From Neomoorella carbonis (GTDB lineage: Bacteria; Bacillota; DSM-521; Neomoorellales; Neomoorellaceae), in assembly GCF_045278715.1 (NCBI RefSeq), contig NZ_CP136420.1:620001-684000 (forward strand): a stretch of DNA of 64,000 nucleotides. Reading direction: 5' to 3'. Numbering within the stretch: position 1 is the first letter of the stretch; each line of letters opens with the position of its first letter. Under the pieces are notes generated by a model. The model was given only the letters and a program-made list of their open reading frames with translations. It ran no database searches and had not been told where the DNA came from. Shown piece after piece: positions 1-7,978 of the stretch. Both the position numbers and the translations under genes were made by a program.

Positions 1-153
1 AGCGTTTTGTTTTTTTGCCAGCGGTCCCAGGTTATCTTCGGCGAAGTACGAGGGTAGCCGGACCGTCTTTTTTTATTCCTGCCCGGATATTTAAGCCCGG
101 GAGGCAGATGGTAAAATAAAATCATAACCGCTTAGATTAAAGAAGGTGAAACA

Positions 154-1752
154 GTGCTTAGAGTTACAGGTATCAAGATACCGGTAACAGATAGAATGCC
201 GGATCTGCAGGCCGCCCTGCTGCGCAAGCTCGGCATACCGGCCCGGGATTTACAGGGTTTTACCATTTACCGCCAGTCCCTGGATGCCCGTTCCCGGGAG
301 ATGATCTACTGGGTCTATACCCTGGATGCCAGGGTAAAAAATGAAAGCCGCCTTTTAAAAAAGCATGCCGGCGATAAAACCATCTCCCGGGCCGCCTACC
401 CCGTCTATCAATTCGTCAAACCGGGCCGGGAAAAACTCGCCCACCGTCCCGTAATTATCGGCACCGGCCCGGCCGGCCTTTTTGCCGGGCTGCTTTTAGC
501 CCGCCAGGGATACCGGCCCGTCCTCCTGGAAAGGGGGGCCGATGTGGACAATCGGAGCAGGATGGTGGCCCGCTTCTGGCAGGAAGGCCACCTGGATCCC
601 GGCTGCAACGTCCAGTTCGGCGAGGGCGGGGCCGGGACATTTTCTGACGGCAAGCTGACGACTTTGATAAACGATCATCGCTGCCGTTTCGTCCTGGAAG
701 AATTTGTACGATGCGGGGCGCCGGAGGAGATTCTTTATTATTACCGGCCCCACATCGGCACCGATATCCTGCATTATGTGGTTAAAAATTTGCGTAATGA
801 AATAATTCGCCTCGGAGGCGAGGTTTATTTCAACGCCCTGGTCACCGGTATGGATCTGGACGGCAACCGCCTGCGGGGCCTGATTGTAAATGGTACGGAA
901 AAGCTGCCGGCAACGGTGGCCGTTCTCGCCTGCGGCCACAGCGCCAGGGATACCTTTAACATGCTGGTAGAGCGCGGGGTGCGGGCCGGCCCCAAACCCT
1001 TTTCCATCGGGGTACGCATTGAACATCCCCAGGATCTGATTAATTTTGCCCAGTACAAGCAATTTGCCGATCTGGAGGTCCTGGGGCCGGCCGATTATAA
1101 ACTGGCCTACCACGCTCCCAACGGCCGCTCGGCCTATACCTTCTGCATGTGCCCCGGGGGTACCGTGGTTGCTGCCGCCTCGGAACCTGGCGGTGTGGTG
1201 ACCAACGGCATGAGCACCTATGCCCGGGATGGCGAGAATGCCAACAGCGCCCTCTTAGTGGGAGTAACGCCGGAGGATTTTGGCAGCGATCACCCTCTGG
1301 CCGGGATCGAGTTCCAGCGCCGGTGGGAACGGCTGGCTTTCCAGCTGGGAGGGGAAAATTATCACGCCCCGGTCCAGCTGGTGGGCGACTTCCTGGCCGG
1401 GCGGCCTTCGGAACAACTGGGCAGAGTTAGGCCCACCTATCGCCCGGGTATAACCCTCCAGGAAATAAAAAAATGCCTGCCTGATTATGTAGTGACAACC
1501 TTAAGGGAAGCCATAACGGTTTTTGACCGCAAAGTTTACGGCTTTGCCCTGCCGGAGGCGGTACTGACCGGGGTGGAAACCCGCAGTTCTTCCCCGGTGC
1601 GCATCTGGCGCGATGAACGCTTTGAGGCCAGCATAGGGGGCCTTTACCCGGCGGGCGAAGGGGCGGGGTATGCCGGGGGTATAGTCTCCGCCGCCGTCGA
1701 CGGCCTTAAGGTGGCTGAAGCCATCGTCAGCCGCTACCGGCCGCTGGCGTAG
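154..1752 (+). CDS. FAD-dependent dehydrogenase, COG2509-like
   Basis: Predicted 532-residue cytoplasmic flavoprotein of the uncharacterised NAD(P)/FAD-dependent oxidoreductase group. A substrate cannot be named. A dinucleotide-binding motif GTGPAG lies near residue 103, after an N-terminal extension of about 95 residues that is usual in this group. A second conserved FAD-contact segment (FGEGGAGTFSDGKL) follows near residue 155, and the C-terminal GEGAGYAGGI is the usual FAD-closing motif. The GTG start is preceded by a good ribosome binding site (aagaaggtga). It is monocistronic, with the Fur-family operator region beginning about 60 bp downstream. The family assignment is confident; the physiological role is unknown. 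Confidence 0.8.
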   Translation: MLRVTGIKIPVTDRMPDLQAALLRKLGIPARDLQGFTIYRQSLDARSREMIYWVYTLDARVKNESRLLKKHAGDKTISRAAYPVYQFVKPGREKLAHRPVIIGTGPAGLFAGLLLARQGYRPVLLERGADVDNRSRMVARFWQEGHLDPGCNVQFGEGGAGTFSDGKLTTLINDHRCRFVLEEFVRCGAPEEILYYYRPHIGTDILHYVVKNLRNEIIRLGGEVYFNALVTGMDLDGNRLRGLIVNGTEKLPATVAVLACGHSARDTFNMLVERGVRAGPKPFSIGVRIEHPQDLINFAQYKQFADLEVLGPADYKLAYHAPNGRSAYTFCMCPGGTVVAAASEPGGVVTNGMSTYARDGENANSALLVGVTPEDFGSDHPLAGIEFQRRWERLAFQLGGENYHAPVQLVGDFLAGRPSEQLGRVRPTYRPGITLQEIKKCLPDYVVTTLREAITVFDRKVYGFALPEAVLTGVETRSSSPVRIWRDERFEASIGGLYPAGEGAGYAGGIVSAAVDGLKVAEAIVSRYRPLA

Positions 1753-1811
1753 CTTCCCTCGCCGCCGGGATGCAGGTATAAACAGGTGCAGCCGGGCATA
1801 TATTATTGCAG

Positions 1812-1836
1812 TTAAATGCAATGGACTTGCATTTAA
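1812..1836. promoter_or_regulatory. Fur-family operator, copy 1
   Basis: Perfect 10-bp inverted repeat TTAAATGCAA-N5-TTGCATTTAA upstream of a Fur-family regulator gene. The core TGCAA-N5-TTGCA recurs at 1884-1900. Its position and symmetry suggest the binding site of the adjacent regulator, which is an inference. Confidence 0.7.
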
Positions 1837-1883
1837 TGAGCGGGAACCCTTGCCTTCATGGATTGCTTGTGCTATCTTTATAG

Positions 1884-1900
1884 ATGCAAATCGTTTGCAT
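1884..1900. promoter_or_regulatory. Fur-family operator, copy 2
   Basis: Inverted repeat ATGCAAA-TCG-TTTGCAT ending 15 bp before the ATG of the Fur-family gene. It shares the core TGCAA-N5-TTGCA and the right-hand TTT flank with the copy at 1812-1836, the two centres being about 68 bp apart. Binding here would block the promoter or the ribosome binding region, so negative autoregulation is likely. Confidence 0.7.
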
Positions 1901-1915
1901 TTAGGCGGTGCATTC

Positions 1916-2347
1916 ATGACTGGGAGGAATAATCTCGAGGAAACCCTTGCCGGCAGCGGCTACAAGCTGACCAGGCAGCGTAAGGCAATACTGGAGGCCC
2001 TGGCCACACCCGGAGATCACCTTACCGCCGAAGAGGTGCATCAGCGGGTACAGATGACGTGCCCGGAGCTGAATCTGGCCACGGTTTACCGCAACCTGAA
2101 CCTGTTAGCCGACTTAAAACTTATTGGCCGGGTCGATTTCGGCGACGGCCGCGCCCGCTTTGAAGCCCGGGCGGAACATCACCATCACCTCTTTTGCCGC
2201 AGGTGCGGCCGGGTCATAGAACTTTCTTCCTGCCCGGTGCAGCTGGATGAGAGCCTGGCCCGGAAGCACCGCTTCCTGGTAACCGGGCACCAGTTTGAAG
2301 CCTACGGCTACTGCCTGGACTGTGAACAGTGCCAAGGAGGGTCTTAA
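1916..2347 (+). CDS. Fur-family metal-responsive regulator
   Basis: 143-residue Fur/Zur/PerR-type repressor. The N-terminal winged helix (residues about 10-85) contains the recognition-helix segment LNLATVYRNLNLL. The C-terminal dimerisation domain has two CxxC pairs (CRRC and CLDC) expected to hold structural zinc, preceded by a His run (EHHHHLFC). An in-frame start 66 bp upstream exists, but the ATG at 1916 has the ribosome binding site aggcggtg and leaves both operator copies outside the gene. It directly precedes a CbiM/CbiQ/CbiO-type transporter, 4 bp from cbiM, so it probably controls uptake of a transition metal. Whether it senses zinc, nickel, cobalt or peroxide cannot be decided from sequence alone. 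Confidence 0.85.
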   Translation: MTGRNNLEETLAGSGYKLTRQRKAILEALATPGDHLTAEEVHQRVQMTCPELNLATVYRNLNLLADLKLIGRVDFGDGRARFEARAEHHHHLFCRRCGRVIELSSCPVQLDESLARKHRFLVTGHQFEAYGYCLDCEQCQGGS

Positions 2348-2351
2348 AACC

Positions 2352-3092
2352 ATGAGTCACATCCATATTCCCGACGGGGTCATCGCTCCTGCCTGGCTGG
2401 TCTTGGGTTATGCCGTTACGGCCCTTGCTTTAGCCCTGGCTGTCAGGCAAACCGGCAGGGAAGACCTCAGGAAGAAACTACCCCGCCTGGGATTGGTCAG
2501 CGCCTTTATGCTCCTGGCCATGAGCGTACCCCTGGGTTTACTCCCGGTGCACCTGAATCTAACGGTCCTGGCGGGCATTCTCCTTGGACCCTGGCTGGGC
2601 CTGGTGGCGGTATTTATAGTCAACTTTATCCTGGCCCTTACGGGCCACGGCGGCATTACCGTCGCAGGCCTGAATACCCTGGTGGTGGGCAGCGAGGCGG
2701 TAATGGGCTATTACTTTTTCTTCGCATTAAGGCGGCGGCTGCGCCCGGCAACGGCGGCAGCGGTCGCCACTGCCCTGGCCCTGGTCTTTTCCCTTGCTCT
2801 GATGTTTGCTACGCTAGGCCTTACCCACATAGACCCGGCCCTGGTTTTCTACGAAGACCATCATGAAGAACAGGTAATAGAAGCCGGCGGACTGGATATA
2901 GCCGCGGCCGGGCATGAATCGCACCATGAAGGAGCCGGGATATCCCTGGCGCGCCTGGCCCGGATCGCCCTGCCCATCAGCCTGGCAGGTATAATTGTTG
3001 AGGCGGCGGTAACGGCCATGATCACAGGTTACTTATTGAAGGTAAGACCCGGTTTAATCGACGGCCCGGCTCCACCGGCGGCTGCAGAATAG
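2352..3092 (+). CDS. cbiM: CbiM-type metal-binding ECF transporter subunit
   Basis: 246-residue membrane protein, the substrate-specific S component of a cobalt/nickel-type energy-coupling-factor transporter. The start is the ATG after the ribosome binding site ccaaggaggg. The N-terminus reads MSHIHIPDG, related to the MHIPDG of CbiM/NikM whose amino-terminal His coordinates the metal, but with two residues inserted ahead. There are about six hydrophobic segments and a His/Glu-rich loop near residues 168-196 (DHHEEQ, HESHHEG). No CbiN gene is present; the next gene is cbiQ. Metal specificity is not known. The Fur-family regulator in front leaves zinc possible as well as cobalt or nickel. Confidence 0.8.
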   Translation: MSHIHIPDGVIAPAWLVLGYAVTALALALAVRQTGREDLRKKLPRLGLVSAFMLLAMSVPLGLLPVHLNLTVLAGILLGPWLGLVAVFIVNFILALTGHGGITVAGLNTLVVGSEAVMGYYFFFALRRRLRPATAAAVATALALVFSLALMFATLGLTHIDPALVFYEDHHEEQVIEAGGLDIAAAGHESHHEGAGISLARLARIALPISLAGIIVEAAVTAMITGYLLKVRPGLIDGPAPPAAAE

Positions 3093-3115
3093 ACTTTTCG
3101 AGAGAGGGCAAAAAG

Positions 3116-3820
3116 ATGCACCTGGCGGATATTGACTACCTGGCTTTCCGGGGTCATAGTTACTGGCACCGGGCCTCGGCTCCGGCCAAGATACTTTTTA
3201 CCATCGCGGTAATTGCTGCCGTGGTCCTGAGCAGAAAGCTTTTACCCCTTGTCTTAACTCTGGTTTTGCTACTGACCCTGCTGATTACGGCCGGCATCCC
3301 CCTGCGCCGTTTCGTACACCTGCTGTTCTACCCGGCCTTTCTGGCCGGAGTTTTTGCCATGAGCCTGCCGGGCAACGGCTGGACGGGGCCGGCCCTGGTG
3401 AGCCTTAAAGCAGTCACTGCTGCCACGGCCATGGTCCTGTTGTTAACCACTACCGGCGCTCCGGCTATTTTTACCTGTTTGCGGGGATGGCTGCCGCCGC
3501 TCATCGCCGACGCCATCTTTTTGACCTACCGCTCCTTTTTTATTCTCTTAGACCGGCTTGCTAATTTCGTGACGGCCCTGAAGGTTAAGGGCGGCTATAA
3601 CCCCCTCAAATTATTGGTCAACCTGCGCAGTGCGGCCGCCGCCCTGGGAGTGCTGCTGATCCATTCCCTGGATACCAGCGAACGGATGTATCAGGTGCTG
3701 GCCTTGCGGGGCTACCGGCCGGGGAGTTTTTATGAAGGTAAATGGTACCAGCCTGCCCCGTATGACGTGGGCCCCTTGCTGGCCGGGCTGGCAGTCCTGC
3801 TATGGGTGGTGATGCTATGA
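3116..3820 (+). CDS. cbiQ: CbiQ-type ECF transporter transmembrane subunit
   Basis: 234-residue transmembrane T component that couples the ATPase to the CbiM-type subunit. Several hydrophobic segments lie in the first 130 residues, followed by a cytoplasmic region with the coupling motif (SERMYQVLALRGY, about 185-198), the A-R-G type signature of CbiQ/EcfT proteins. It starts at ATG 3116 after agagaggg and overlaps the start of the ATPase gene by 4 bp (ATGA), indicating translational coupling. It forms one unit with cbiM and cbiO. Confidence 0.85.
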   Translation: MHLADIDYLAFRGHSYWHRASAPAKILFTIAVIAAVVLSRKLLPLVLTLVLLLTLLITAGIPLRRFVHLLFYPAFLAGVFAMSLPGNGWTGPALVSLKAVTAATAMVLLLTTTGAPAIFTCLRGWLPPLIADAIFLTYRSFFILLDRLANFVTALKVKGGYNPLKLLVNLRSAAAALGVLLIHSLDTSERMYQVLALRGYRPGSFYEGKWYQPAPYDVGPLLAGLAVLLWVVML

Positions 3821-4707
3821 CGGAAGTGGTGAGGGTTAGATGCCTGCGCCATGTCTACCCGGACAAAACGGAGGTAAGACTCTGCGGGCTGGATTTTGTG
3901 GTTCGGGCCGGGGAGAGAGTAATGATTCTTGGTCCTAACGGCTCGGGGAAGACTACCCTTCTGGCTCACCTTACCGGCCTGCTTAAACCCGTTGAAGGCG
4001 AGGTCCGCGTCCTGGGGGTGGACCCGGTCAGGGAGTTTGCTTCCTTGAGGCGGCGGGTGGGGGTGGTCTTCCAGAACGTAGATGAACAGATTATCGGGCC
4101 TACAGTCTGGGACGACATCGCCATGGCCCCCCGGAACACCGGCCTTAGTACCAGGGAGGTTAAGGAACTGGTGGAGGACATCCTCCGGGCCATGGACCTT
4201 TATCACCTGAAAGATAAAATCCCCCATTACCTGAGCGGGGGTGAAAAAAAGAAAGTAGCCCTGGCGGGGGCCATGGTCATGCGGCCCGAACTGCTCCTCC
4301 TGGACGAGCCCTTCGACGGCCTGGATCCCCGGTCGAAAAGGGAAATGATTCGGCTGCTGGAGCAATTTAACCACCGGTTCGGCACCACCATAGTGATGAC
4401 CAACCATGATATCAACCTGGTGCCGCTGGTTGCCGACCGGATATATGTAATCAGCGAGGGCATGATCCTGTTGCAGGGCAGTCCGCGGGAGGTCTTTGCC
4501 CGGCCGGATATCTTACGGCAGGCCAACCTGGAACCGCCCCTCCTGGTGGAACTCTTTGCCCATCTTTCCCGGGAGGGGATACCCGTAAACTTACCTCTAA
4601 CCCTGGAAGAAGCCAGGGAGGAGCTGCTTCCCCTGTTAAAATCGGGCCTAACTTGCGCCCGCCATGAGGGGAGCGAACCCAGAAAGGTGGCCTGTCTGGA
4701 AGGCTAG
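3817..4707 (+). CDS. cbiO: CbiO-type ECF transporter ATPase
   Basis: 296-residue ABC ATPase. Visible motifs are Walker A GPNGSGKT, a Q-loop (VFQNVDEQ, the acidic DEQ form common in ECF ATPases), signature LSGGEKKK, Walker B LLLLDEP and the switch His in TNHD. The ATG at 3817 overlaps the cbiQ stop as ATGA and is preferred over the upstream in-frame ATG at 3802. The last about 60 residues after the ABC core are an extension of unknown role. The 3' end overlaps the convergent folB gene by 4 bp. Confidence 0.88.
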   Translation: MTEVVRVRCLRHVYPDKTEVRLCGLDFVVRAGERVMILGPNGSGKTTLLAHLTGLLKPVEGEVRVLGVDPVREFASLRRRVGVVFQNVDEQIIGPTVWDDIAMAPRNTGLSTREVKELVEDILRAMDLYHLKDKIPHYLSGGEKKKVALAGAMVMRPELLLLDEPFDGLDPRSKREMIRLLEQFNHRFGTTIVMTNHDINLVPLVADRIYVISEGMILLQGSPREVFARPDILRQANLEPPLLVELFAHLSREGIPVNLPLTLEEAREELLPLLKSGLTCARHEGSEPRKVACLEG

Positions 4708-5087
4708 GAACCTTGCCGGCGGCGCCGGATTTCCACGGCGGCGTAATTGAAGGTCCCGGGTAGAGGCGCCCGAGGTTTTTTTACCCGCACCAGCACTTCG
4801 TCCACCGGGAAACAGGTGAGGATGTTTTGCGCTACAGCCTCTGCCAGGGCTTCCAGGAGCTTAAAGCGTTGCTTGGTGACGGTTTCCCGGATCAGGCGGT
4901 ATACCGCATCGTAATTAACAGTGGCCTGCAGGTCATCATACTGCCCGGCTTGGGCCAGGTCCAGGAAGAGTTCGACATCGACGATGAAGGTCTGGCCGAG
5001 CTCTGCCTCGGCTGGGTGGCAGCCGTGGAAGGCGTAGAATTCCAGCCCGTCCAGGATTATTTTATCTTTGCCCATAAAGCCCTCCAT
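4704..5087 (-). CDS. folB: Dihydroneopterin aldolase FolB
   Basis: 127-residue cytoplasmic enzyme of folate biosynthesis. It converts 7,8-dihydroneopterin to 6-hydroxymethyl-dihydropterin and glycolaldehyde. Family features include the early FYAFHGCHPAE segment, the LLEALAEAVA helix with the conserved Glu, and the C-terminal VKKPRAPLPG, which carries the catalytic Lys region. A second possible start is the Met four codons in. It lies 18 bp downstream of folE on the same strand, so the two probably share a transcript. No folP or folK is visible here. Confidence 0.9.
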   Translation of the reverse strand: MEGFMGKDKIILDGLEFYAFHGCHPAEAELGQTFIVDVELFLDLAQAGQYDDLQATVNYDAVYRLIRETVTKQRFKLLEALAEAVAQNILTCFPVDEVLVRVKKPRAPLPGTFNYAAVEIRRRRQGS

Positions 5088-5105
5088 GGTGACAGTTTCA
5101 GCCGG

Positions 5106-5663
5106 TCACTTGCCCCGGATCAGCGCCATGGCTTCGGCCCGGGCGGCCTGGTCACGGCGGAAAAGACCGCGGACGGCGGAGGTGATGGTCAGGTGCCCGG
5201 GCTTTTTAATCCCGCGCATGCTCATGCATAAATGCTCGGCTTCGATGACCACTACCACCCCGTAGGGATCGAGCTTCTCCATGATAATATCGGCGATTTG
5301 TGACGTTAAACGCTCCTGGACCTGGGGCCGCCGGGAGGCGATGTCCACCACCCTTGCCAGCTTGGAAAGACCCGTAATCTTACCCCGCGGTACATAGGCC
5401 ACATGGGCCTTCCCCAGGAAGGGGAGAAAATGGTGTTCGCAGACGGAATAGAGGGGGATATCCCTGACCAGCACCATTTCTTCATGGTGCTCATCGAAGA
5501 CGACCGTCAGTTCTTCCCCCGGGTCGCGGTTGATACCGGCGAAAATCTCGGCATACATATCGGCGATGCGGCGCGGCGTCTCCCTTAAACCCTCCCGCTC
5601 CGGGTCTTCACCTACAGCCTCAATGAGCATCCTTACCGCCTGGCGGATTTTTTCTTTATCCAT
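5106..5663 (-). CDS. folE: GTP cyclohydrolase I FolE
   Basis: 185-residue type IA GTP cyclohydrolase that opens GTP to 7,8-dihydroneopterin triphosphate, the first step of folate synthesis. The zinc ligands are visible as CEHH (about residue 75) and the later Cys in EAEHLCMSMRGI, and the active-site segment HVAYVPRGKITGLSKLAR is intact. Length is typical. The start has a good site (aattcttcctcc on the complementary strand). It is transcribed with folB, divergently from the globin-sensor gene. Confidence 0.93.
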   Translation of the reverse strand: MDKEKIRQAVRMLIEAVGEDPEREGLRETPRRIADMYAEIFAGINRDPGEELTVVFDEHHEEMVLVRDIPLYSVCEHHFLPFLGKAHVAYVPRGKITGLSKLARVVDIASRRPQVQERLTSQIADIIMEKLDPYGVVVVIEAEHLCMSMRGIKKPGHLTITSAVRGLFRRDQAARAEAMALIRGK

Positions 5664-5799
5664 AATTCTTCCTCCCTGGCGAATTACCGCTTTTTTTTGT
5701 CATTAAAGCACATATCTTTCGGCCAGTCAATTCTATGGAGAAGGAATATGGCTTTCAAAAGCGAAATATGTTTCATCAGGAGAATGCGGGGGTGGAAAT

Positions 5800-6534
5800 A
5801 TGGCCATTGCGGCTACCTATGCCGAGCAATTGCGTTTTTTGGGTATCGGCGAGGCGGAGCTGGCCCTTATGCACGGGCAGAAAGATATTTTTGTTCAAGA
5901 AGCCGACACAGTAGTTAAAACCTTTTACGACCAGCTTGTTCAGTATCCTTACCTGGATGCTTTAATTAAAAACAACAGTACGATAGAACGACTATCAAAG
6001 ACCCAGAAAGCTTATTTTATCAGCCTTACTTCCCCGGACATAGATGAAGAATATATATCCTGGCGCCTGCGCATTGGTAAGAAGCACCAGGAAGTTGGCC
6101 TCTACCCCAGGTGGTATCTGGGGGCCTACCGCATATACCTAAGTGAAATCCGCCGCATCATCTGGCACTACCATGGCGGGGATCCTGAACTGGCCCTGCG
6201 CCTGCTGGAGGCCTTCACCAAAAGGATTGTCTTTGACATGCAGCTGGCCATTGAAAACTATATTCTCGACCAGCTCCAGCACCTGACCCGTTTCCATGAT
6301 GAAATCGCGGCCGTAGCCAGGATTATCGGCGATATTGCCGAGCAGACGAAAATTTTATCCCTCAATGCCTCCATTGAAGCGGCCCGCGCCGGGGAGCACG
6401 GCCGCACCTTCTCGGTGGTGGCCCAGGCGGTAAGGGACCTGGCGGCCCGGACTTCCCAGTCGGCCAAAGATATCACCCAGAAGGTTCAGGAGAACCACCG
6501 CATCCTGGCCAGATTGCAGCAAAGAGGGAAGTGA
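5800..6534 (+). CDS. Globin-coupled sensor with minimal chemotaxis signalling domain
   Basis: 244-residue soluble heme sensor. Residues about 1-160 form a sensor-globin domain of the HemAT type (FYDQLVQYPYL helix; RIGKKHQEVGLYPRWYLGAY containing the probable proximal heme His). Residues about 165-240 carry only the tip of a methyl-accepting chemotaxis hairpin, IAEQTKILSLNASIEAARAG followed by VVAQAVRDLAARTS. The long coiled-coil adaptation helices are missing, and there is no membrane segment. HemAT proteins are usually over 400 residues, so this is a very compact form. The start is ATG after gggggtgg. It may signal oxygen to a CheA/CheW complex, or it may work alone. Confidence 0.82.
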   Translation: MAIAATYAEQLRFLGIGEAELALMHGQKDIFVQEADTVVKTFYDQLVQYPYLDALIKNNSTIERLSKTQKAYFISLTSPDIDEEYISWRLRIGKKHQEVGLYPRWYLGAYRIYLSEIRRIIWHYHGGDPELALRLLEAFTKRIVFDMQLAIENYILDQLQHLTRFHDEIAAVARIIGDIAEQTKILSLNASIEAARAGEHGRTFSVVAQAVRDLAARTSQSAKDITQKVQENHRILARLQQRGK

Positions 6535-6541
6535 TAAGGAG

Positions 6542-7978
6542 TTGCCCCATGAGGATCTGCAGGCTTATCTTGCCTGCCTGGAACAAAAAGGACTGCTCCA
6601 CCGGGTGAAGGTAGAAGTCGACCCGGTGCTGGAAATTGCCGCCATAACCGACCGGGTAGTGAAAAAAGGGGGGCCGGCTCTGCTCTTTGAACGGGTGAAG
6701 GGCTCACCTTTACCTGTAGCCACCAATCTTTTCGGTAGTGAGGAGCTGGTGAAAGCGGCCCTGCAGATCGCCGACCTGGAAGAACCGGCTGCGAGATTGA
6801 GGGCTTTACTCGATTTACCTGGAAAGGCCGGCGGCTGGCTGGAGAAATTGAAAAGCCTGCCGCGCCTGGCCGAGCTGGGCCGTTATCTTCCGCGCCGGGT
6901 CAAAACCGCCCCCTGCCAGGAGGTACGGGTTGATCCTCCTTCCCTGGCGGAACTACCGGTGCTGCAGCTGTGGCCGGAAGATGGCGGCCGCTTTATTACC
7001 CTGCCCCTGGTTTTCACCCACGACCCGGTCACCGGCCGCCGCAATGTAGGCATGTACCGCATGCAGGTATTCGATGACCGCACCACCGGCATGCACTGGC
7101 AACTCCATAAAGACGGGGCGGAACACCTGCGCAAAAGCAAAGGCCGCCTGGAAGTAGCCGTAGCCCTGGGGGCCGACCCGGCCGTGATTTATGCCGCGAC
7201 TGCACCCCTGCCGCCGGGATTTGATGAAATGCTTTTCGCCGGGTTCTTACGCCGGGAACCGGTGGAGATGGTACCGGCCTTAACGGTGAATGTCGAAGTG
7301 CCGGCACGGGCGGAAATCATCCTGGAAGGTTATGTGGACGCCCATGAAAGGCGGCTGGAAGGCCCCTTCGGCGACCATACGGGCTATTACTCGCCGGCCG
7401 ACTATTACCCGGTTTTCCATCTTACCTGCCTGACAATGCGGCGCCGCGCCGTTTATCCGGCCACGGTGGTGGGGCCGCCGCCCATGGAGGATGTCTATCT
7501 AGGCAAGGTAACGGAACGCCTCTTTTTGCCCCTGATCCAGCTCCAGCTGCCGGAGGTTGTCGACATTAATTTTCCGGTCGAGGGGGTATTCCACAACTGT
7601 ATTATCGTCTCCATCCGCAAAAGTTACCCCGGCCAGGCGCGCAAAGTCATGCACGCCCTCTGGGGTATGGGACAGATGATGTTTACCCGGCTGATTATCG
7701 TCGTTGACGACGACGTGAATGTGCATGATCTTCAAGAAGTGCGCTGGCGTGTCCTGGGCAACATTGAACCCCGGCGGGATACGGTAATCGTGGACGGGCC
7801 GGTGGACATCCTCGATCATGCCTCCGCCTATACAGGTTACGGCAGCAAGATGGGCCTGGATGCCACCCGGAAGCTGCCGGAAGAAGGGTACCCGCGGCCC
7901 TGGCCCCGGGAAGCGCGCATGAGCCGGGAAATTCTGGAACTAATTGACAGGAAGTGGCATGAATATGGCCTGCCGTAA
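6542..7978 (+). CDS. UbiD-family decarboxylase
   Basis: 478-residue prenylated-FMN-dependent aromatic acid decarboxylase. Family features are the N-terminal EDLQAYLACLEQKG, the EGPFGDHTGYYS segment with conserved active-site acid, and the later VVGPPPMEDVYLGK. The start is taken at TTG 6542, because the family's N-terminus begins just there. The Shine-Dalgarno-like aaggag touches this codon, so the exact start is uncertain. It overlaps the following UbiA-type gene, as in menaquinone/ubiquinone-like modules. A role in a quinone pathway is likely but unproven. No ubiX flavin prenyltransferase gene is in the window. Confidence 0.85.
   Translation: MPHEDLQAYLACLEQKGLLHRVKVEVDPVLEIAAITDRVVKKGGPALLFERVKGSPLPVATNLFGSEELVKAALQIADLEEPAARLRALLDLPGKAGGWLEKLKSLPRLAELGRYLPRRVKTAPCQEVRVDPPSLAELPVLQLWPEDGGRFITLPLVFTHDPVTGRRNVGMYRMQVFDDRTTGMHWQLHKDGAEHLRKSKGRLEVAVALGADPAVIYAATAPLPPGFDEMLFAGFLRREPVEMVPALTVNVEVPARAEIILEGYVDAHERRLEGPFGDHTGYYSPADYYPVFHLTCLTMRRRAVYPATVVGPPPMEDVYLGKVTERLFLPLIQLQLPEVVDINFPVEGVFHNCIIVSIRKSYPGQARKVMHALWGMGQMMFTRLIIVVDDDVNVHDLQEVRWRVLGNIEPRRDTVIVDGPVDILDHASAYTGYGSKMGLDATRKLPEEGYPRPWPREARMSREILELIDRKWHEYGLP

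Noticed and set aside
1..153. Possible gene tail or promoter at the left edge
   Set aside because: No coding frame with homology was seen. There are T-runs and a short CCCGG...CCGGG pairing but no convincing terminator or promoter.
5697..5918. 73-codon plus-strand frame overlapping the globin sensor start
   Set aside because: The translation is unrecognisable, and the globin gene has the better ribosome binding site and clear homology.
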